Assembly: GCA_964370315.1 (NCBI GenBank) | Contig: CAYJIS010000023.1 | Span: forward strand, 1-26,035 | Length of the DNA: 26,035 nt | Direction: 5' to 3' | From: CAYJFX01 sp964370315 | GTDB taxonomy: Bacteria > Spirochaetota > Spirochaetia > Treponematales > Treponemataceae | Shown: positions 1-6,468 of the stretch, piece after piece | Layout of the letters: every line of letters starts with the position of its first letter | Position numbering within the stretch: the first letter of the stretch is position 1 | Translations under genes and position numbers: made by a program | The notes under the pieces: model-generated | What the model was told of the DNA's origin: nothing | The model's input: only the letters and a program-made list of their open reading frames with translations | Databases searched by the model: none

Positions 1-2
1 TA

Positions 3-77
3 AAAGTAATGGATATTTTTAAAAAATCTGGCGTTAAAAATGTTGCCATTGCACATAGTGGAAGCACCGAAGAGTAG
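3..77 (+). CDS. exbD: ExbD C-terminal end (partial)
   Basis: The window opens inside a reading frame that ends at TAG 75-77. The 24 visible residues end in a segment (KVMDIFKKSGVKNVAIAH) of the kind that closes ExbD/TolR proteins, where a last helix is followed by a beta strand of the form G-V-x-x-V/I-A-I. ExbD is the periplasm-facing partner of ExbB and powers TonB with the proton gradient. The gene directly downstream is TonB-like, only 30 bases away, which supports this call and implies exbB lies just outside the window. Only the tail is visible, so TolR is a possible alternative. Confidence 0.7.
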   Translation, partial: KVMDIFKKSGVKNVAIAHSGSTEE

Positions 78-107
78 CATGCAGTTTAAAAGAAAGGAAC
101 ATTCGAG

Positions 108-752
108 ATGCTAAACGATAATATCTCTCTTTTTGATAAAAAACCTTCTCTTTTAGTGTGCTTTGCAATAACATTATTGTTTCACATAATTGTTATTGGC
201 CTGGTAGGCTGTATATTGAACAATAATAGAATTACAAGAAGTACTGATAATATGCCCATTTCAGAAAATGAGCAAATTGCAGAGCCTCAATTTATAGAAT
301 TTGTATTAAAAGATTTTATGTTTGAACCAACTGCAACCGATATAATTGAATTAATTAAAAAAGAAATAGAAATTGCTGCTATAGACGAGAGTGAGTTTGT
401 AGTAGAATCTACAGAAAAAAGTACTTCATTTGATAATACTATGCAGGTTACAAAGGCTATGGGTGTAGAAATTAGGCAAACATATATTAGTCTAGTTGCA
501 GGAAAGCTTGCACGAAATAAATACTATCCAAAGGCAGAGCAAAACCGTGGACGGGAGGGGAGCGTAAAGGTACGCTTTACTATTGAGCCAAATGGGAATA
601 TGAGAAATCTCATGGTACATACCCCATCAAGGTATGAAAACTTAGATTTAGCAGCACTCGAAACAGTAGAGCGTTCAAGTCCATTCCCTGCTTTTGATGC
701 AACAGAGCCTTTAGAAATAATCTTGTCGATTGATTTTAGTTTGGAAGATTAG
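108..752 (+). CDS. tonB: TonB-like energy transducer
   Basis: A 214-residue protein with a short cytoplasmic N-terminus, one membrane helix (about residues 15-40), an acidic periplasmic linker, and a TonB C-terminal domain (about 125-214). The C-terminal domain shows the family pattern: an initial helix with Y-x-x-x-V-x-x-K-L, then YYP, then G-x-V-x-V-x-F-x-I-x-x-N-G and a final helix ending before PFP. TonB passes energy from ExbB/ExbD to outer-membrane receptors. It follows the exbD tail and precedes a TonB-dependent receptor at 4253, its obvious client. Unlike enterobacterial TonB, the linker is not proline rich. A purine-rich stretch (GAAAGGAAC) upstream is a moderate ribosome site. Confidence 0.85.
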   Translation: MLNDNISLFDKKPSLLVCFAITLLFHIIVIGLVGCILNNNRITRSTDNMPISENEQIAEPQFIEFVLKDFMFEPTATDIIELIKKEIEIAAIDESEFVVESTEKSTSFDNTMQVTKAMGVEIRQTYISLVAGKLARNKYYPKAEQNRGREGSVKVRFTIEPNGNMRNLMVHTPSRYENLDLAALETVERSSPFPAFDATEPLEIILSIDFSLED

Positions 753-843
753 GTGTTACCTAATAATGGAGAGGTAATAATTAGTTATGGAAAGAGAGAT
801 AACGAAAAAACTACTTACGTATAACATAAGAGGTAAAATATAA

Positions 844-1227
844 ATGAAAAAGGTTTTTTATACAACAGTTCTATTATTAATTTTTTTTCTGGTTAGTTGT
901 GATCCTATAATTATCGGGGATGTATTGCCTTCTAGTCCAGAACTTGATGAGGCTTTTTTAAGCTTGGTAAGGGGAAAGTCAGCGCAGGGAGTTGTAATGG
1001 GAAGTCCAGCACCGGCTCACTGGTCTGAAAATGGAAAAACTTTTGTTTTAACTGTGCAGCCCCCCTTTGGTATAGCTTCAATTAAAACCTCCTACACTTT
1101 TATAAAAGCGTTAAATTATACCTCTGCAGTGTACAATGATGGAAAGGAAAACGTTTCAATAACTGTTAGAGGAAATACTGTTACAATACCTTCTGGCATG
1201 GGTACTATGAAATTAACGTTTAATTGA
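844..1227 (+). CDS. small lipoprotein, related to the C-terminal half of the 3456-4226 lipoprotein
   Basis: A 127-residue protein with a lipoprotein signal: MKK, a hydrophobic core, and lipobox LVSC with Cys19 as the lipidated residue. No known domain is recognised. Residues about 37-75 can be aligned by eye with about 148-185 of the intact lipoprotein at 3456-4226: both have (L/F)-K/R-G-K-S, then MG, a few residues, S-x-(N/D)-G-(K/R)-T and (F/L)-T-V. It is probably a shortened paralogue of that protein. The 3' half of this gene is present a second time, almost identical, at 3182-3365. AAGAGG upstream is a plausible ribosome site. The position between tonB and a receptor suggests a surface or periplasmic accessory role, but function is unknown. 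Confidence 0.75.
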   Translation: MKKVFYTTVLLLIFFLVSCDPIIIGDVLPSSPELDEAFLSLVRGKSAQGVVMGSPAPAHWSENGKTFVLTVQPPFGIASIKTSYTFIKALNYTSAVYNDGKENVSITVRGNTVTIPSGMGTMKLTFN

Positions 1228-1235
1228 TAAATTTA
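1050..1235 (+). repeat. direct repeat R1, copy 1
   Basis: This is the 3' half of the 844-1227 lipoprotein gene plus 8 bases beyond its stop. It recurs in the same orientation at 3182-3365 with, by eye, three substitutions and one 2-base deletion. Confidence 0.95.
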
Positions 1236-1292
1236 GTAATAAAGGGGTTGAAAAAAACTCATTTAAAATAAGTTTAATAAAATATAAGTTGC

Positions 1293-1336
1293 AAATACTA
1301 ACTATATAAAAAGGAGTTCGATATGAACAAAATGAA
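1293..1336 (+). repeat. direct repeat R2, copy 1 (leader and first codons)
   Basis: These 44 bases contain the ribosome site AAAAAGGAG and the first codons (MNKMK) of a lipoprotein gene. They recur identically at 3426-3469. The R1-R2 order and spacing are kept in both places (57 and 60 bases between the blocks), which indicates one larger duplicated segment. Confidence 0.95.
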
Positions 1337-1666
1337 GCGAGAGGCAGTTTTCTTTATGATGGGATGAGGACCTCATATAGGAGGTCCAACGCTAGATCCA
1401 AATATAGGTTCAAGTTATGAAACATCTAGTGACAGTAAACAAGGCCACCAACAGTATTAGCAAACTATGAAAAGATTAATAGGGAATCTGGATATGTGGG
1501 TTTCATATATATCGTATCGGGCGATGCAACAAAAGTAATGAAAGAGACAGATGAGTATGAACTATATTACACTACAGAGTGCAATTTCTCTCAGGGTAAA
1601 TTCCGTAGAGAGCTCACTTTTACAAATGAGATTCCACTATGCACGTATCGAAATGACGACATATAA
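1323..1666 (+). pseudogene. decayed lipoprotein gene, paralogue of 3456-4226
   Basis: The start region is identical to that of the intact lipoprotein at 3456 and has a good ribosome site. The frame runs MNKMKREAVFFMMG and then hits TGA at 1365-1367, exactly where the intact gene has the lipobox Cys codon (TGT). About seven residues of the signal core are also missing. Translation past the stop gives GPHIGGP, matching EPTTGGN of the intact copy. The frame then breaks around 1440. A second open stretch ends at TAA 1664-1666 and contains Y-x-x-F-x-x-x-S-x-DAT, loosely like YLAFELASDAT in the intact protein. A stop plus a frameshift make a functional product very unlikely. Confidence 0.75.
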
Positions 1667-1705
1667 AGTAATTTTTTTATTATTAAGAAAAAATTACTTT
1701 ATATG
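1660..1705. terminator. 18-bp perfect AT-rich hairpin, probable bidirectional terminator
   Basis: The arms at 1660-1677 and 1688-1705 are perfect reverse complements around a 10-base loop. The stop codon of the decayed lipoprotein lies inside the left arm. The stem is almost free of GC, and each arm carries a run of T or A next to the loop, so it is not a textbook GC-rich terminator. Its position right after a reading frame and before a new promoter favours a terminator role. Confidence 0.55.
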
Positions 1706-1735
1706 AAATAAACGTGTTTGTAAGTTTTCGTTTGC

Positions 1736-1764
1736 TTGACAATCTCCAATATTATGTATATAGT
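1736..1764 (+). promoter_or_regulatory. predicted sigma-70 promoter for the 1826 lipoprotein
   Basis: TTGACA at 1736-1741 and TATAGT at 1759-1764 are separated by 17 bases. The match to consensus is strong, and it sits 62 bases before the chosen start codon. Confidence 0.65.
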
Positions 1765-1825
1765 ATTAAAAATTTTATTAAGCAAAAAGCATCCATTTGC
1801 TTAAAAGATGAAAAAAGGGGTAACT

Positions 1826-2839
1826 ATGAAAAAATTAAATTTTGTATTACTAGCTATTATGCTTGTATCTTTAATTTTTGCTTTTACGGCATGTGATTTA
1901 ATCCATGGTCAAAATAATGGCAACGGAAATGCTCAAAATAATGGCAACGATAATGATGTCGCCAAGAGCAAGGGAATTATAGAAAAAACCAATACAGCTT
2001 TAGAAAACTTTGGGAAACCTGCTGCTTCTAGTAGCCAAACTTTGCTGTCTGTGATTTCTAAAAGTGAAGGATTGCTTTTTAATAATGCAGATGAGACTAT
2101 TTCTACAGCACCAGACATTATGGAGTATATCCTTAAAAACGGTGAAGATATGGACCCATATTATTTTGAAATGTCATATCAAGGATACATTGCAGCTTAT
2201 TATGCAATAAGCCAAACAGCCTTGCAAATTATTGAGGCAGCAGGAGAGGACTCCTTTATGTACAAGTTTGAAGATCTAAATGTGACAATGTCAGGAGATA
2301 ATCAAACATTAGGTATGTACAAGGGAGTTGTGAATGATTTTATGATAAATGGCGTAGACGATGATGGAAATTTAAGTATTACCATCGAGACTACTTATAG
2401 AGAATTTTATAAGGATACTCCGTTATCTATACCTGACGGGCAAGATGGAACTGTTAAGCTAATACTTTCTGTATTTGATAAGTCTGAAAACGATTTTGGA
2501 TTTTCCTATTATATTTATAGCGAATTAGAAGGGACAATAATGCAAATGTCATATTTGACTTTTAACTTGGGAACTTTATACAACTATTCAGTTGAGTATA
2601 TGAGCAGTAAATACAATGCATATTCTTTTAAAGATGCAACAATAAAAGTGGAAAATAAAAACACAGCACAATCATATGATACTGTCATCGATAGCTTAGG
2701 TAATGCTATTATAAACGATAGTGAAGCAATATTATCTGCTAGTGTTGGTGGTGAAAATAGGGATGTATATAACAAAGATATCACAATCGAATTTGATGCT
2801 GATTACTATAGTGAACTATCTGTATTACCTGTTAAATAA
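1826..2839 (+). CDS. lipoprotein of unknown function
   Basis: A 337-residue protein. The start at 1826 is preferred over an in-frame ATG at 1808 because AAAAGGGG lies just before it and it gives a compact signal peptide: MKKLNF, a hydrophobic core, and lipobox FTAC with Cys23. After the Cys comes an Asn/Gly-rich linker built from a tandem 24-base repeat, then a predicted mixed alpha/beta body with repeated beta-rich stretches in the second half. No family is recognised, and there is no clear similarity to the neighbouring lipoproteins. It has its own predicted promoter and a strong terminator, so it is a single-gene unit. It lies inside the interval bounded by the duplicated R1/R2 blocks, and may have been captured by the duplication or inserted afterwards. 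Confidence 0.8.
   Translation: MKKLNFVLLAIMLVSLIFAFTACDLIHGQNNGNGNAQNNGNDNDVAKSKGIIEKTNTALENFGKPAASSSQTLLSVISKSEGLLFNNADETISTAPDIMEYILKNGEDMDPYYFEMSYQGYIAAYYAISQTALQIIEAAGEDSFMYKFEDLNVTMSGDNQTLGMYKGVVNDFMINGVDDDGNLSITIETTYREFYKDTPLSIPDGQDGTVKLILSVFDKSENDFGFSYYIYSELEGTIMQMSYLTFNLGTLYNYSVEYMSSKYNAYSFKDATIKVENKNTAQSYDTVIDSLGNAIINDSEAILSASVGGENRDVYNKDITIEFDADYYSELSVLPVK
1910..1957 (+). repeat. tandem 24-base repeat (2 copies) coding an Asn/Gly linker
   Basis: Two adjacent 24-base units, 1910-1933 and 1934-1957, differ at three positions. They encode the flexible linker (about QNNGNGNA and QNNGNDND) just after the lipidated Cys. Such in-frame repeats can change copy number and so linker length. 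Confidence 0.85.
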
Positions 2840-2873
2840 TGCGGCCATAAAAATGTCATAATAAGGCTTAGGT

Positions 2874-2910
2874 ACCCTTCTGAAATAAAATTTCAGGGGG
2901 GTTGTTTTTT
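2874..2910 (+). terminator. rho-independent terminator after the 1826 lipoprotein
   Basis: Arms of 12 bases at 2874-2885 and 2891-2902 pair around a 5-base loop, with two G-T wobbles, and are followed by TTTTTT at 2905-2910. Confidence 0.85.
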
Positions 2911-2979
2911 AAAGGCAAGAGGCATCTAATTATGATATACTCATCTGCTTATTTATTGTTTTTTTTGTAGGTTAATATT

Positions 2980-3173
2980 ACTTTTAGAAAGATTCCTCCT
3001 CTTAACTTGGATAAAAGCTTATAAGAAGCAGGTAATACTGTTGTAGGTGCATTTGCAAGCCAAGGAAAAATTGATCTAAAACTAACTGAAGGTATGAAAA
3101 AAATCCAGAAGATCATTCTCATGCATGGACACCTGAAAGACAAACACAGCACAAAGAAGCTCAAAATATCCCG
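2980..3173 (+). pseudogene. flavodoxin-like protein remnant (C-terminal part)
   Basis: No intact gene covers 2911-3181, but a broken coding trace is readable. One frame gives LDKSL, a TAA, then EAGNTVVGAFASQGKIDLKL. After a shift near 3103 another frame gives NPEDHSHAWTPERQTQHKEA. This order resembles the C-terminal part of flavodoxin-family proteins of anaerobes, where a helix ending in x-E-x-x-G is followed by V-x-G-x-F, a G-K-I-(D/N) loop and an H-x-(x)-T-P-E-R segment. The similarity is from memory of family sequences and has not been searched. An in-frame stop and a frameshift make it non-functional. It is abutted directly by repeat R1 copy 2, as if the duplication broke it. Confidence 0.45.
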
Positions 3174-3181
3174 ATGAAAAA

Positions 3182-3357
3182 AACTGTGCAGCCCCCCTTT
3201 GGTTTAGCTTCAATTAAAACCTCCTACACTTTTATAAAAGCGTTAAATTATACCTCTGCAGTGTACAATGATGGAAAAAAACGTTTTAATAACTGTTAGA
3301 GGAAATACTGTTACAATACCTTCTGGCATGGGTACCATGAAATTAACGTTTAATTGA
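3182..3357 (+). pseudogene. 5'-truncated, frameshifted second copy of the 844 lipoprotein gene
   Basis: The sequence equals the 3' half of the 844-1227 gene down to its TGA stop. The start, signal peptide and first half are absent, and a 2-base deletion near 3277 (GGAAAGG to GGAAA) breaks the frame. It cannot encode a lipoprotein and is a duplication scar. Confidence 0.85.
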
Positions 3358-3365
3358 TAAATTTA
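3182..3365 (+). repeat. direct repeat R1, copy 2
   Basis: Second copy of the block at 1050-1235 in the same orientation. Its left boundary at 3182 is sharp: sequence to its left is unrelated to the 844 gene. Confidence 0.95.
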
Positions 3366-3378
3366 ATTACAAAAAGTA

Positions 3379-3407
3379 TTGACATTTTGAATTTTAAATG
3401 TTAGTTT
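3379..3407 (+). promoter_or_regulatory. predicted promoter for the 3456 lipoprotein and the receptor operon
   Basis: TTGACA at 3379-3384 is followed after 17 bases by a weak -10, TAGTTT, at 3402-3407. A related but weaker arrangement (TTGAAA at 1248-1253) precedes the decayed copy. No terminator is seen between 4226 and 4253, so this promoter may drive the receptor operon too. Confidence 0.5.
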
Positions 3408-3419
3408 AAACAAACTTAA

Positions 3420-3435
3420 GTTAGTAAATACTAAC
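3420..3435. promoter_or_regulatory. 16-bp perfect inverted repeat, candidate operator
   Basis: GTTAGTA-AA-TACTAAC has 7-base arms around a 2-base centre and lies between the predicted -10 and the ribosome site of the 3456 lipoprotein gene. A similar 16-mer (GTTATAA-TA-TACTAAC) is present at 12772-12787. In the decayed copy at 1287-1302 only the right half (TACTAAC) survives. The symmetry and placement suit a dimeric repressor; its identity is not visible here. Confidence 0.5.
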
Positions 3436-3469
3436 TATATAAAAAGGAGTTCGATATGAACAAAATGAA
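3426..3469 (+). repeat. direct repeat R2, copy 2
   Basis: Identical to 1293-1336. It covers the ribosome site and first codons of the intact lipoprotein gene. Confidence 0.95.
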
Positions 3470-4226
3470 ATGGGGCGTAGCCCTCTTAATGGTAATAGCA
3501 ATGATTGCTATGATGGGTTGTGAGCCTACTACAGGTGGGAATGCAGGAGAAAGACCTGTCGAAACCGCAGACACTCTACAATCAAAAGTGTCAGGTTTTA
3601 CGTTTACTAAAGATGAACAAACGTATCGCATGGCAGCAGATAAAATTGTAAATAGCGATTATACCCAGAATCTTTATTCTTTTGAAGGTTTAGACAGTAA
3701 CCTCGCAGTATACAAAGGAGCTACAGGAGTTACTCCTGCTTACCTTGCTTTTGAATTAGCAAGTGATGCTACAACAGCTGAGATAACCCAAGGTACTACC
3801 GAGCAAGAAGTAGTAAATGCTTCCTCTGTATGGGCAACTGCACGCCTTGATACAGATGTACAAAATCTTCTTAATACTTTCAAAGGAAAAAGTGGAAAAA
3901 CAGAATTTATGGGTGGGCAACCAACTGATTTTAGCTCTGATGGCAGAACAGTAACCTTTACTGTAATGGGTTATGTTGTCAAATACGAGTTTGCGGGTCT
4001 TGCCAGTGATGATATTAATAAAGCGTATTACAGGCTTTTTGATAAAGGCGATGCTCCCATGCATTTAGGGGAATTTTGTGGCTGGGATATTTCTTCAGGA
4101 ATTAAAGTATATCTTGGAAATGGTATTGAAGGTGTAAATCAAAATTTTACGGATGCAACGGACCCAACAACAGCTGATAATGTATGGTACGATCCAGACC
4201 CCTATACGTTTACTCCCGGTATATAA
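3456..4226 (+). CDS. lipoprotein, candidate accessory protein of the TonB-dependent receptor
   Basis: A 256-residue protein with a strong ribosome site (AAAAAGGAG) and a lipoprotein signal ending in lipobox MMGC with Cys22. The mature part begins with a short Gly/Pro-rich linker; no domain is recognised. Part of the C-terminal half resembles the small lipoprotein at 844-1227, and its first codons match the dead copy at 1323, so this is the intact member of a local family. It lies 26 bases before the receptor gene with no terminator between. By analogy with HmuY-type lipoproteins that hand ligand to receptors, it could bind the substrate or cap the receptor, but no sequence motif shows this. 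The His, Cys, Tyr and Met residues clustered near 195-215 could be tested as ligands. Confidence 0.8.
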   Translation: MNKMKWGVALLMVIAMIAMMGCEPTTGGNAGERPVETADTLQSKVSGFTFTKDEQTYRMAADKIVNSDYTQNLYSFEGLDSNLAVYKGATGVTPAYLAFELASDATTAEITQGTTEQEVVNASSVWATARLDTDVQNLLNTFKGKSGKTEFMGGQPTDFSSDGRTVTFTVMGYVVKYEFAGLASDDINKAYYRLFDKGDAPMHLGEFCGWDISSGIKVYLGNGIEGVNQNFTDATDPTTADNVWYDPDPYTFTPGI

Positions 4227-4252
4227 CAATACTGCACAAAAGGTAAAGGGCT

Positions 4253-6439
4253 ATGAAAAAAAAAATATATTTACTTTTTCTGTGTTCCCAAATTCTGTTT
4301 GCTCAAACAACAGAAGTAGAGCAAACAGAAGAGAATGAATCAGTTGAAATTATTTTTAGCAGTGAAAATAATGAAAACCAAGATGATGTTACAAATAGTG
4401 AAGAAGGTGAAATCCATCTTAATGTAAGTGGGAAAAGAGAGGCCCGTCTGGTAACAGAAACAAAAGCAGCTGCAAGTACCGTAATAACTGCAGAAGACTT
4501 AAAAGCAAGTGGAGCCACAAGTGTTACTGATGTATTACAAGAAAACGGCATAGTAGCAATAGAAGGCGAAAGCGGATCCCGACAAAATGGAGATCAAATC
4601 TACCTACAGGGTATTGATATTTCTAGGGTTTTAATTGTTGTAGATGGGCAACGCTTGCGAAGTGGCGGAGGTGGAGGAACAATGGGTCAAACAATGTCAA
4701 GTTCTACTAATGCCTTAAAAAGAATCCCTGTTTCCTCAATCGAACGAATTGAAATAGTAAAAGGCCCCGGCTCCTATCTGTGGGGAGGGGACGCAATGGG
4801 CGGTGTTATCTATATTCAAACCAAAAGAGGTTCAGGTGAGCCTGGTTTACATGGTAGTGCCGGTGTTTCTTATAAAAACAACTTTGAACTACAAGATGAT
4901 AATAATTTTGTACGACCGTATCTAAACCTTGATTATGGGTTTGATAAAGGATCAATATGGGCAGGCGGAAGTTTTGAGTATGGGGACAACTGGCTTTCAG
5001 AATATACACTTGGGTACACTCCCGTTGGTGCTGGGAAAATTCCTAACGACCGAGATGAATATGCTAACTTTGATGTATTTGCTGGCACAAAGTGGGAAAT
5101 TGAAAACATTCATTATCTTGAAATATCTGCTCGTTACCAACAAGAAGATTCTCCTTTAAACACAATTGACCGCTCTATTGAAGAAAATTTGGCAAAAAAT
5201 GGACTTGGATCGCTCAATTATTCGGTGTATCTAATGGAGAACATGGATATAAACTTTTCCTCAGGGTTGAGCTATGATTATGAAATTGAAAAAGAATATT
5301 CTCCTGAAAATGAGGTGAACGAAGATGCCTATATATTTAATGATAATAGTTTAAGGGTATCATATTATTTGAATGATATTTTTTCGTTTAATGGCGGTTA
5401 TTCTTTTGACTTTGAACTTTTAGACGAAAAAAATATAAAAAAAGAGTATAATCAGCAAAGCCATGCCTTGTTTTTTGGTGGAAGTGCCGTTGTAGATAAT
5501 AGTGTAGATTTTGACATTACTGCAGGAATCCGCTATCAATATATAAAAAGAGACGGAACAGGTGTAGATGATAAAAGTCCTTTACACTCATATTCTCCTG
5601 AAGTTGGTATAGTTGCAACCCCGTTTGAGTGGTTTGCAGTAAAAGCTCATGTAGGGCGTTCTTTTAGTCCACCTAGTTTGATAGCAGCTTTTGGCGATTA
5701 TTATAGCCATCAAGATGCATTTTTAGTTGCCAGTAATGCAAACCTACAGCCGGAAAGCTCATGGGGCTATAGTGGAACTCTAGAGTTTATGCCAACAATT
5801 TCTTCTGACTCGGTAAAAACCATGAAATTTTCTCTTGGTCTATTTAGAAACGATATACAAAATTTAGTTGCGTATGAGTTTTCGGGTGAATACCTTGATG
5901 GATTGCAGTTAATGCGGGCTAAAAACATTAGTAAGGCGTATACGTGGGGAGTGAATGCAGGAGCACAGGCAAGTTTTGATGTTACTAATTTTGGAGTATT
6001 AGACTATACTGTTAATTTTGAATATCTTATTGCAAGGGAAGTTTTGCCTAAAGGGGCGCAATATATAGACTATAGTACATGGACATATTTTAATCCTCGA
6101 TTAGAAAATCGACCTGAATACACTATTTCGGGTTCTTTGGCATGGATCAAAGAAGAATGGGGAACAAGTGCGAAACTTTCCGGCTATTATTTTGCTCCGG
6201 AGTATACGTACAAAAGCTATGGTAATAATATATACGAAGAAATACGAACCGATGACATGTCAACCTTGGAATTACGTATAGCCCAAGAAATAACTCTTGA
6301 ATCGGTATACGCTAAGGTAAGACCTGTGCTTTTCTTTGAAGTAAAAAACCTTTTAAACAGTGTGTATGACCGAGATGGTGATGGCGATACAGACCGCCCT
6401 GAAAGACAATTTGTTATTGGTTTTGATATAGAATTTTAG
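4253..6439 (+). CDS. TonB-dependent outer-membrane receptor (heme or siderophore type)
   Basis: A 728-residue protein with a signal peptide (MKKKIYLLFLCSQILFA), an acidic N-terminal stretch, a plug domain (about 60-195) and a beta-barrel ending in aromatic FDIEF. The plug shows the expected order: V-I-T-A-E-D-L, then VTDVLQ, IYLQGID, VLIVVDGQR, IPVSSIERIEIVKGP and a terminal GGVIYI. In the barrel, FSPPSL (471-476) and NANLQPE (495-501) stand where FRAP and NPNL boxes occur, with His486 between them. Heme receptors of the HmuR/HemR type have a conserved His at this place, but siderophore and cobalamin receptors share the boxes, so substrate is open. TonB at 108 is the likely energiser, and the downstream ABC/ECF genes are the likely inner-membrane continuation. 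Confidence 0.93.
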   Translation: MKKKIYLLFLCSQILFAQTTEVEQTEENESVEIIFSSENNENQDDVTNSEEGEIHLNVSGKREARLVTETKAAASTVITAEDLKASGATSVTDVLQENGIVAIEGESGSRQNGDQIYLQGIDISRVLIVVDGQRLRSGGGGGTMGQTMSSSTNALKRIPVSSIERIEIVKGPGSYLWGGDAMGGVIYIQTKRGSGEPGLHGSAGVSYKNNFELQDDNNFVRPYLNLDYGFDKGSIWAGGSFEYGDNWLSEYTLGYTPVGAGKIPNDRDEYANFDVFAGTKWEIENIHYLEISARYQQEDSPLNTIDRSIEENLAKNGLGSLNYSVYLMENMDINFSSGLSYDYEIEKEYSPENEVNEDAYIFNDNSLRVSYYLNDIFSFNGGYSFDFELLDEKNIKKEYNQQSHALFFGGSAVVDNSVDFDITAGIRYQYIKRDGTGVDDKSPLHSYSPEVGIVATPFEWFAVKAHVGRSFSPPSLIAAFGDYYSHQDAFLVASNANLQPESSWGYSGTLEFMPTISSDSVKTMKFSLGLFRNDIQNLVAYEFSGEYLDGLQLMRAKNISKAYTWGVNAGAQASFDVTNFGVLDYTVNFEYLIAREVLPKGAQYIDYSTWTYFNPRLENRPEYTISGSLAWIKEEWGTSAKLSGYYFAPEYTYKSYGNNIYEEIRTDDMSTLELRIAQEITLESVYAKVRPVLFFEVKNLLNSVYDRDGDGDTDRPERQFVIGFDIEF

Positions 6440-6468
6440 TTTATTTGTAATAATAACAAGGAGTTTTT

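Noticed and set aside
1365..1367. TGA read as selenocysteine in place of the lipobox Cys
   Set aside because: The frame is also broken farther on, the signal core is shortened, and no obvious stem-loop of the SECIS type follows; decay is simpler.
1714..1896. 60-codon open frame overlapping the start of the 1826 lipoprotein
   Set aside because: It covers the promoter and signal-peptide region in another frame and has no ribosome site.
1050..3469. R1/R2 repeats as ends of an insertion sequence or composite transposon
   Set aside because: No transposase, terminal inverted repeats or target-site duplications are visible; the repeats are gene fragments in conserved order, which fits segmental duplication.
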